Shown here in pieces: positions 38,112-44,338 of a stretch of 64,000 nucleotides of DNA (position 1 is its first letter; the number at the start of each line of letters is the position of its first letter). A program made the position numbers and the translations under genes. The DNA lies in assembly GCF_900101905.1 (NCBI RefSeq), contig NZ_FNAJ01000008.1:62001-126000 (forward strand). The letters run 5' to 3'. The notes below the pieces were generated by a model that saw nothing but the letters and a program-made list of their open reading frames with translations, had not been told where the DNA came from and ran no database searches. The stretch is from Myxococcus virescens (GTDB lineage Bacteria; Myxococcota; Myxococcia; Myxococcales; Myxococcaceae).

Positions 38112-38624
38112 ATGGCGCTGCTGGCGGAGCTTTGCCTTGTAGTCGACAGCCGAGAGGACCCGGGCCCCTGGGCACGGCGCGCGCTGCTGGTGCTCGAGTC
38201 CCGCGCCACGGCGGCCGGAGTGCGCACCTGGATGGTGGAGCGCGCCGTGTACGGCACCCTCCTCCTCGGCGCCACGGTGGCCCAGCATCACGCCACGCTG
38301 GGCGCGGCCCCGCTGCCGCAGGCGCTGGCCCAAGTGGCCGGGCTGACGGTGTCCCTCGTGGCGCTGCTGATGGGCGCCGAACTGGACTCGATTGCGGCCC
38401 GGGAACGCGAGCAGGCCGAGGCGGAGGGCCGCGAGCCGGTCCTCGTGGAGTGCTCGCCGCGCGCCGCGCAGCTCCGCGCCCTCCTGCCCTGGCTGGGACT
38501 CGCCGGCCTGGCGCTGGCCTTCGGTTGGCTCGGCGCGCTCGGTTTCTGTTGGCGCCTCGCATACCCCGCGTGGCGCCGCTGGTACCGGGTGCGCCGTCCG
38601 CTGGGCCTTGGGGCGGCGCCGTGA
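38112..38624 (+). CDS. Phage membrane protein of unknown function
   Basis: 170 residues with a strong AGGAGG site before the ATG at 38112. Two or three hydrophobic segments (VYGTLLLGATVAQ; VAGLTVSLVALLMG; LGLAGLALAFGWLGALGFCW) and a basic C-terminus (RRWYRVRRPLG). Coupled by GTGA overlap to the next gene, whose coiled-coil product may be its partner. Confidence 0.62.
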   Translation: MALLAELCLVVDSREDPGPWARRALLVLESRATAAGVRTWMVERAVYGTLLLGATVAQHHATLGAAPLPQALAQVAGLTVSLVALLMGAELDSIAAREREQAEAEGREPVLVECSPRAAQLRALLPWLGLAGLALAFGWLGALGFCWRLAYPAWRRWYRVRRPLGLGAAP

Positions 38625-38998
38625 GCGGCGACCTCACGGACGTGGCCCGCCGTCTGCGCGGGCTGGAGCCCTGGTGGCGTCCGTCCGAGTCGGGCCGCAT
38701 CCGCCAGTGCCTGGAGGAGGCCGACGCCCTCCCCGAGCGCCAAGCCCAGGCCCGCGAGGCACAGCGCGCGGCGCAGGACGAGCTCGCGAAGCTCCGCCCC
38801 GACGGCACGCCCGCCACGCAGGCGCGCTGGCGCGAATTGCAGGGCACGCTGACGGCACAGGCCCGGGTGCTGCGCGAGCTGGACACCGAGGAAAGCGCGC
38901 TGCTCGCGGCCCTGAGCGTGGAGCTGTGGTGGGCACGGACGACCGCGTGGAACGAGGGCGTGGCACGTATCAACGCGATGGAGGCCACGCAGCATTGA
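38621..38998 (+). CDS. Coiled-coil phage protein of unknown function
   Basis: 125 residues from GTG at 38621, overlapping the previous stop. Most of it is predicted helix with heptad-like Ala/Glu/Arg pattern (QAQAREAQRAAQDELAKL). No domain recognised. Confidence 0.55.
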   Translation: MSGDLTDVARRLRGLEPWWRPSESGRIRQCLEEADALPERQAQAREAQRAAQDELAKLRPDGTPATQARWRELQGTLTAQARVLRELDTEESALLAALSVELWWARTTAWNEGVARINAMEATQH

Positions 38999-39047
38999 GA
39001 GTCAGACTCCCCGGGTACTGTGTTTGTGTATCAACCTCGGGGATTCA

Positions 39048-39245
39048 GTGCGATTCGACGAGCGATGCCACGCATACACCGAGGACCCCGAGCGCGCGTG
39101 GGTGCTGTGCGAGTTGCGGTACGGGCACGAAGGCAAGCACCGCGCCGGTGACATCGAGTGGGACGACGAGGCCAACGAAGTAGAGGCCGAGTTGAGAGAG
39201 CTACTGCGCCGGGCCGAGCAGGCCGCTGGCGAGGAATACGAGTGA
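39048..39245 (+). CDS. Small Cys/His phage protein
   Basis: 65 residues from GTG at 39048 (GGGG 6 nt upstream); TTG at 39024 would add 8. The pattern C-x-H near the start and CELRYGHEGKH suggest a small metal-binding fold, followed by an acidic helix. Lies 13 nt before the ERF gene, in the same transcription unit. Confidence 0.5.
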   Translation: MRFDERCHAYTEDPERAWVLCELRYGHEGKHRAGDIEWDDEANEVEAELRELLRRAEQAAGEEYE

Positions 39246-39258
39246 GAGGGTTTGACCA

Positions 39259-40476
39259 ATGACGTCAGCAACGGCAGGACTCGTTTATCACCCCCCGGCG
39301 GAGCCTCAGCGGAAGCTGAGTCTCGTGCGGAAGCTTGCAGAGGTGATGGGGTCGGTCGGGCACGTCCCGAAGTCCGGGCGTAACAACTTCCACAAATACG
39401 ACTACGCCACGGAGGCGGACATCGTCGCGGCTGTTCGCACGGGGATGGCGGACCGCGCCCTCATGCTCATCCCCACCGTCGTGGACACGAAGTGGTCCCC
39501 TCCGGATCGTCAGAAGGACCGCCTCGTCACGCTGACCGTCCGCTTCACGCTGCATGACGGAGAGAGTGGGGAGGCGCTGTCCTTCGAGGTGTTGGGCGAG
39601 GGCCAGGACCCGGGCGACAAGGCGACGTACAAGGCCCTCACGGGCGCGACGAAGTACGCCCTGCTCAAGCTATTCTTGATTCCCACGGGAGACGACCCAG
39701 AGCAGGACGACGCGAACCCGCGCGGCGGGCAGCAGAGCCAGCAGCGGACCGGCCAGCAGGGGCAACAACGTGGCGCGCAACAGAGCCAGTCGCGCAACCG
39801 GCAGCAGCCCGAGCAAGGCCCCCAGGGGAAACAGCGAGGCGGCCAACAGAGCCAGCCACGGAACGGCCAGCAGCCCCAGCAGCCCCCCCAGGAGAAGCAG
39901 GGTTCCGCGCAACAGGGCAAGCCGAACCAGGTGGCGGAGCAGGGCGAGCGCCGCACCACCTCCCCTGCCTCTCGCGACTCACGCCCGCCCGAACAAGCGA
40001 GCCGCACTGAGCCCCCCGCCGGGACCGCGCCCACGGATGCCATCGGCTTTGGCAAACACAAGGCAGTGCGGCGCACGGAGGCCGCTACCGAAGTCCTCGT
40101 CGAGGCAGCGGCAGAGGGCGAGGCCATGCTCAAGCGGCAGCCCAACATCTTCAATGCTCCGGCGCTGAGGACCTCGCTCGACGCCATTCATGACGAGTTG
40201 GTGCTCCGTAATAAGGCGCCGGTTGGGACGAGCGCACCACAGAGGGCCACAGCGGCGAAGTGCGGCTTTGGCCCCTGGAAGAATCAACCCATCTCGTCGA
40301 TGACGGACGGCGAACTGAACGCCGCAGTGGACATGGCCAACGAGAAGCTGCTGGAGGAGCCCAAGGCGCAGTGGGCGCCGGCGATGGAAGCCAACCGAGA
40401 CCTGCTGCTCGCGGAGATTTCCCGGCGCGGAATGCTCGCGGCCCAAAACGGACGCGAGCCGGGCTCTGACGGCTGA
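39259..40476 (+). CDS. erf: ERF-family single-strand DNA annealing protein
   Basis: 405 residues. Residues ~15-150 match the ERF fold seen in phage recombinases: helix KLAEVMGSVGHVPKSG, then NNFHKYDYATEADI, TLTVRFTLHD and KALTGATKYALLKLFLIPTGDDPE. A long Gln/Gly-rich disordered linker (~155-235) follows, then a C-terminal segment with GFGPWKNQPISSMTDGEL resembling the short domain at the end of some phage exonucleases. It likely anneals ssDNA during phage replication or recombination. The repeats in the linker (Q-rich, QQSQ units) are coding, not intergenic. Confidence 0.85.
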   Translation: MTSATAGLVYHPPAEPQRKLSLVRKLAEVMGSVGHVPKSGRNNFHKYDYATEADIVAAVRTGMADRALMLIPTVVDTKWSPPDRQKDRLVTLTVRFTLHDGESGEALSFEVLGEGQDPGDKATYKALTGATKYALLKLFLIPTGDDPEQDDANPRGGQQSQQRTGQQGQQRGAQQSQSRNRQQPEQGPQGKQRGGQQSQPRNGQQPQQPPQEKQGSAQQGKPNQVAEQGERRTTSPASRDSRPPEQASRTEPPAGTAPTDAIGFGKHKAVRRTEAATEVLVEAAAEGEAMLKRQPNIFNAPALRTSLDAIHDELVLRNKAPVGTSAPQRATAAKCGFGPWKNQPISSMTDGELNAAVDMANEKLLEEPKAQWAPAMEANRDLLLAEISRRGMLAAQNGREPGSDG

Positions 40477-40519
40477 GCATCACCACGCGGACGGAGCTGC
40501 GGCCCCAGCTCTCCGCGCA

Positions 40520-40562
40520 GCCGCCTCCCATCAGGCGGCACCCCGCGCCCACACGGGCGGGG
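40520..40562 (+). terminator. Two GC hairpins after the ERF gene
   Basis: GCCGCCT-cccatc-AGGCGGC (40520-40539), then CCCC-GC-GCCC-acac-GGGC-GGGG (40541-40562). They lie in the 286-nt gap after ERF and may end its transcript. No T-run. Confidence 0.45.
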
Positions 40563-40762
40563 CCTTCTCGTGGTGGCGGGCGGGCCAGTCGCTTCTCGGC
40601 GCTGGGCCGATCTACCCCGCCCGCCATCACACCCGCCGCGGATTGGCCGCGGCGGTGCAGTCCTCACGGCGTGACGCAGACGCCACGCGGTGCTCGGCCG
40701 GGGTTCAGCCCCCCTACCCGGCCGGGCGCCGCACCTTTTCCATGCAGCACCAGGAGGCAGCC

Positions 40763-41101
40763 ATGTCGCAACCGACCATGACGCGCGAGAAGTTGGCCAA
40801 GCACAAGGTGCCCATCTACACGCTGGCGGCGCCAGTAGCTGGGTGGGAAGTCGGCCCGGGTGGAATGGTGGGCCCGGAGGTGACGATTCCCGTGGGCGCC
40901 CAGATGGTGTCCGTCACCCGGGAGACGTGTCACCTGTTGCTGGCGCGCTACGGCGACGACCAGAGCGTCGCCGACGTCATCTTTCCCGACGGCCGACACG
41001 AGTCCGTTTTTTACCGGCTGTCGGATGCGGCCACCGCCCTGCCTGAGTCCGTTCAGCACGTGGCGTGGTGCGCGGAGACGCAGACCTACGAGCCCGCCTG
41101 A
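40763..41101 (+). CDS. Small phage protein of unknown function
   Basis: 112 residues; AGGAGG precedes ATG at 40763. Beta-rich sequence (AAPVAGWEVGPGGMVGPEVTIPVG, then VIFPDGRHESVFYRLSD). No family recognised, no signal peptide. Confidence 0.62.
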   Translation: MSQPTMTREKLAKHKVPIYTLAAPVAGWEVGPGGMVGPEVTIPVGAQMVSVTRETCHLLLARYGDDQSVADVIFPDGRHESVFYRLSDAATALPESVQHVAWCAETQTYEPA

Positions 41102-41200
41102 GAGTCCCCGCCCGGGAGTCCCCTCCTGGGCCGCGTGACGGGCACGACACGCCCGTCCCAAGCCGCACCCCACGCAACAATCACAACCACGGAGCAACCA

Positions 41201-41680
41201 ATGCGACTCCACATCGCAACGCTACTCGTCTGTCTGCTAGGCCCCCTTGCTGTCGTCGGCTGCTCGTCGTCCCCAAGGCTCTGGCGCCCACATGGCTTCG
41301 CCAGTCCGCCGGGCGTCCCCTCGGATGTGTGGGACGTGTGCGCCAATTCGATGTTGAGCGACACGAGCCGAATCATCACCGGCCCCTCGCACGAGGTGGA
41401 CTTTCAATCCATGAAGCCGTTCGAGCAGGACTGCGTGCGCGCGGAGTACCTGCGCTCGTGCCTCGCCGAGGCATACCAGTTGGAGCGCGCGCAGGGCCCC
41501 AGGCTGCGCCCCAACGCCGTGAGTTGGAGCGCGGACTGGAAGGACACCTTGGATGACGCCGTTGACAAGTACTGCGACGACGAAGGCGGCGGCACGCCCG
41601 GCGCCCGCGGCCTGGTCCGAGCCCTCAACGAGAAGGCCGAGGGAAGCGGTCGCCGCTGCATCCCCTGCACCGTCCACTGA
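41201..41680 (+). CDS. Small lipoprotein
   Basis: 159 residues. Lipoprotein signal MRLHIATLLVCLLGPLAVVGC; mature part has several cysteines (CANSM, CVRAEYLRSC, YCDD, CIPC). A CGGAG site precedes the ATG. A prophage-encoded lipoprotein is often a lysogeny gene acting at the host surface, for example superinfection exclusion, but this is only inferred. Confidence 0.65.
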   Translation: MRLHIATLLVCLLGPLAVVGCSSSPRLWRPHGFASPPGVPSDVWDVCANSMLSDTSRIITGPSHEVDFQSMKPFEQDCVRAEYLRSCLAEAYQLERAQGPRLRPNAVSWSADWKDTLDDAVDKYCDDEGGGTPGARGLVRALNEKAEGSGRRCIPCTVH

Positions 41681-41700
41681 CGCGCCGCTCTGACTCCACT

Positions 41701-41724
41701 GCTCGGGCGGGTGACGCCCCGAGC
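41701..41724 (+). terminator. Intergenic hairpin after lipoprotein gene
   Basis: GCTCGGG at 41701-41707 pairs with CCCGAGC at 41718-41724. No T-run. One of several such hairpins that separate genes between 40.5 and 44.3 kb. Confidence 0.4.
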
Positions 41725-41837
41725 ACCGCCGCGGAGCAGCAGCGCACTCCCCTCGACCTGCCGGCGCACCTCCGGCCCGCGGCCTCGGCTCACGCCGACG
41801 CAGCAGTCCCTCGCAGTCCCAGGAGCACCCCACACGT

Positions 41838-43538
41838 ATGTTCCATCGACTCGTTGCACTTCTCGCCGTAGCTCTCGCCAGCGCTCCCGCGTTGGCCCAG
41901 CAGTCCACGTTGTATGAGGGCGGCAAGGTCTTCACCGCCCGCGATGATCGGCCCTTCGTCGAGGCTTTCGTGGTGCGCGGCGGCAAGGTGGCCGCCACCG
42001 GGAGCACGGGCGACCTCCGACTGCTGTTCCCCCACGCGCGCAGGGTGGACCTGAAAGGGATGACTGTCGTCCCGACGCTCAACGACTCCCACGCCCACGT
42101 CGCGAAGCTGACGGACGAGCGGTTCATCGTGGGTCCGCATCCATCCACCTGGGCGCCCGACGGCGGACCGACCGTCCAGGAGTGGGTGGTCTACATCTCG
42201 GAGCGCGCGGCGCAGAGCCCCGCCGGAACGCCCATCGTCGGGTACTACGGGAGGCGACTCTACGAGGACCTGAACGCCATGGGCGTGACGGCCCGTGACT
42301 TCCTGGACAGCATCACGACGCAACACCCCGTGGTCCTGCTGGAGTGGAGCGGGCACGCCAGCGCGTCCAACTCCGCGGCGCTCGATGCTGCGGACATCCG
42401 TGACTTCCAGCCCGACCCCTTTGGCGGGTGGGGTGGGCGCGATGACACCGGGCGCTTGACGGGCGTCCTCCAGGAGTACGCCATTCTCCCGCTGGTCCGG
42501 TACCTGAGCCGGATGGTTCCGGATGCGCACTACGTCTCGCAATATGGCGGCTGGGTCGCTGGGGCTGAGTCCGTGGGCGTGGGCGAGACGCACGATTACA
42601 TTTTCGTGGATGAGGGCGAGCGCTTCGCGCCGGTCATCCAGCAGCTCCCGAGGCCGGATGCCATCGTCCCGCACTGCATCATCACGCGGGCTGGGCAGCA
42701 GTGTGCGCCAGGTCCGGACGGCATCATCCGCAGGAAGGTCTTCAGCGACGGGACGCAGGTGGCGTGCAGCGCCTACGTCACCGCAGCCTACCTTCGCCCG
42801 GAGTGGTGCCCCACCGGCTTCGATGTGAACGCAGGCTACGGCATCAAGAACCTGACCGACGCCCAGATGGACTGGGCCATCGACGACACTCTTCAGCGCG
42901 GCGGCATGCTCTCCGTGCACGCCATTGGCGATGCCGGCATCGAGCACATCCTCTCGCGGCTGGAGGCGCGGCCGGGCGTGAACTGGAAGGGCAAGGTCTC
43001 CATCGAGCACTTCAACGTCACGGGTGAAAGCCACGTGAAGCGCGCGAAGCGGCTCAAGGTGTCCATTAGCGGCATGGGCACCCACCAGTTCCTCATCCCC
43101 AGCATGATGGTTGAGCAGCACCCGGGCCACCTGCACACGCACGCGCTGAAGCTCCGTTCCCTACTGACGCCGGAACTGGACGACGACGGGGTGACGGTGC
43201 TGGAGCCGCTGACGCTCGCTCTCGGCTCGGACGCCTTCGGACCCCATGCCCCGTCCCCGTGGCTGGACGCGATGTTCCTGGTGACGGCGCCCTTCAACCC
43301 CACCGAAGCCCTGTCGATGGAGCAGGTGGTGCGGGCCTACACCCGTGGCACCGCGGAGGCGCGGCTCCGCGCGGACGTTGGTGTGCTGGCTGCCGGGAAG
43401 CGAGCCAACTTCGCGGTCCTCTCCCAGGACGTCTTCGCCGTGACGCCGGACAAGCTTCCGAAGACCGGCTCGGTTCTCACGGTGATTGACGGCGCCGTGC
43501 GGTGGAACACGGGCGTGCTGGACCTGTCCGTCCCCTGA
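41838..43538 (+). CDS. Secreted amidohydrolase (YtcJ/N-formamide deformylase-like), prophage cargo
   Basis: 566 residues. Signal peptide MFHRLVALLAVALASAPALA. The metal-dependent amidohydrolase barrel shows the first HxH in NDSHAHV, later HAIGDAGIEH, IEHFNVTGES and LGSDAFGPHAP, and the small flanking beta domain at both ends. Members of this branch hydrolyse C-N bonds of small amides; the substrate is unknown. It is large, secreted and metabolic, unlike any neighbouring phage gene, and is bracketed by hairpins, so it is best read as a cargo (moron) gene that changes the lysogen. Confidence 0.85.
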   Translation: MFHRLVALLAVALASAPALAQQSTLYEGGKVFTARDDRPFVEAFVVRGGKVAATGSTGDLRLLFPHARRVDLKGMTVVPTLNDSHAHVAKLTDERFIVGPHPSTWAPDGGPTVQEWVVYISERAAQSPAGTPIVGYYGRRLYEDLNAMGVTARDFLDSITTQHPVVLLEWSGHASASNSAALDAADIRDFQPDPFGGWGGRDDTGRLTGVLQEYAILPLVRYLSRMVPDAHYVSQYGGWVAGAESVGVGETHDYIFVDEGERFAPVIQQLPRPDAIVPHCIITRAGQQCAPGPDGIIRRKVFSDGTQVACSAYVTAAYLRPEWCPTGFDVNAGYGIKNLTDAQMDWAIDDTLQRGGMLSVHAIGDAGIEHILSRLEARPGVNWKGKVSIEHFNVTGESHVKRAKRLKVSISGMGTHQFLIPSMMVEQHPGHLHTHALKLRSLLTPELDDDGVTVLEPLTLALGSDAFGPHAPSPWLDAMFLVTAPFNPTEALSMEQVVRAYTRGTAEARLRADVGVLAAGKRANFAVLSQDVFAVTPDKLPKTGSVLTVIDGAVRWNTGVLDLSVP

Positions 43539-43563
43539 GCCCTCCCCCTCGCTGTGACGTGAG

Positions 43564-43596
43564 CGCGGGAGGTGCTGCCCAGGCCGCCCGCGCTGT
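43564..43596 (+). repeat. Repeat copy 1 forming an intergenic hairpin
   Basis: Bases 43571-43596 are identical to 43869-43894 (26 nt). Here GCGCGGG (43563-43569) pairs with CCCGCGC (43587-43593). It follows the amidohydrolase gene; the copy follows the next gene. Confidence 0.6.
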
Positions 43597-43627
43597 CTCC
43601 CCAACCAACGAACGCACGAGTCCACCA

Positions 43628-43855
43628 ATGGAATACGTCGAAGTGAAAGCACCGTTCGTCGGAGCGCGCTTCACCTTCTCTGGCCCATGGGAGGAGCACG
43701 AGCAGCACAAGGGCAAGAGCGGCGTCATTCTCGAAGTGCTCCAGAACACCGAACTGGACGACCCGGAGGACCAGTACCGCGTGCGGCTCGACGACGGAGT
43801 GGAACTCGTCGCGTGGGCCGAGGAACTGGGTGGCTTCTACGAGCCCTCCCCCTGA
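43628..43855 (+). CDS. Small phage protein of unknown function
   Basis: 75 residues, acidic, beta-rich (ARFTFSGPWEEHEQHKGKSG, YRVRLDDGVELVAW), resembling small SH3-like folds. No signal peptide. Flanked on both sides by the same 26-nt repeat. Confidence 0.55.
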   Translation: MEYVEVKAPFVGARFTFSGPWEEHEQHKGKSGVILEVLQNTELDDPEDQYRVRLDDGVELVAWAEELGGFYEPSP

Positions 43856-43860
43856 TTCGC

Positions 43861-43894
43861 GCGCGGCCGGTGCTGCCCAGGCCGCCCGCGCTGT
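43861..43894 (+). repeat. Repeat copy 2 forming an intergenic hairpin
   Basis: Second copy of the 26-nt repeat (43869-43894), with GCGGCC upstream able to pair with GGCCGC inside the repeat. Sits before the next lipoprotein gene. Confidence 0.6.
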
Positions 43895-43926
43895 TTCCCC
43901 CAACCCGTAATCCTGGAGTGCTGACG

Positions 43927-44268
43927 ATGCGCTGGATGCTGTTGTTGACGATGTGTGTGGTGGCCGGGTGCACAAGCCCGAAGCCCAGCAGATTCTCTGC
44001 GGCCCAGAACCGTAGGGCGCAGGCCTCGATGGACTGCGTCGACGCGGCCGAGGCGCAGGTGGCTGGCGGCGACTACGCCGGCTGGTCCGCCGGTGAGACG
44101 ACGTGCCTCCAGCGACTGGTGGCGTCCGACTGCGCCAGCAGGGCGTGGGCGCAGGACGGGGACGCCCAGTCCTCTGAGGCAGCCGCGCGCTACCAGTCCC
44201 GCGTCCTCGAGGACTGCGGCGCCGACCTCACCGAGCGAGTCCGCGCCGCATTCGAGTCCGGACTCTGA
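43927..44268 (+). CDS. Small cysteine-containing lipoprotein
   Basis: 113 residues. Lipoprotein signal MRWMLLLTMCVVAGC; the mature part is helical with four spaced cysteines (MDCVDA, TTCLQR, SDCASR, EDCGAD). Similar plan to the lipoprotein at 41201. Role unknown; surface function in lysogens possible. Confidence 0.62.
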   Translation: MRWMLLLTMCVVAGCTSPKPSRFSAAQNRRAQASMDCVDAAEAQVAGGDYAGWSAGETTCLQRLVASDCASRAWAQDGDAQSSEAAARYQSRVLEDCGADLTERVRAAFESGL

Positions 44269-44275
44269 TCTTCAC

Positions 44276-44305
44276 GGGGCTGGGTGACTCACCGCGCCCA
44301 GCCCC
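44276..44305 (+). terminator. Intergenic hairpin before the large coiled-coil gene
   Basis: GGGGCTGGG (44276-44284) pairs perfectly with CCCAGCCCC (44297-44305), loop 12 nt. No T-run. Probable terminator or processing site. Confidence 0.5.
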
Positions 44306-44338
44306 TGCTGTCCTCTCGCTGTACCCGAGGTGCCTGCG

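Noticed and set aside
39720-39960. Repeat array or CRISPR in the ERF gene
   Set aside because: The repeats encode a Gln/Gly-rich linker in frame, with no constant repeat-spacer pattern.
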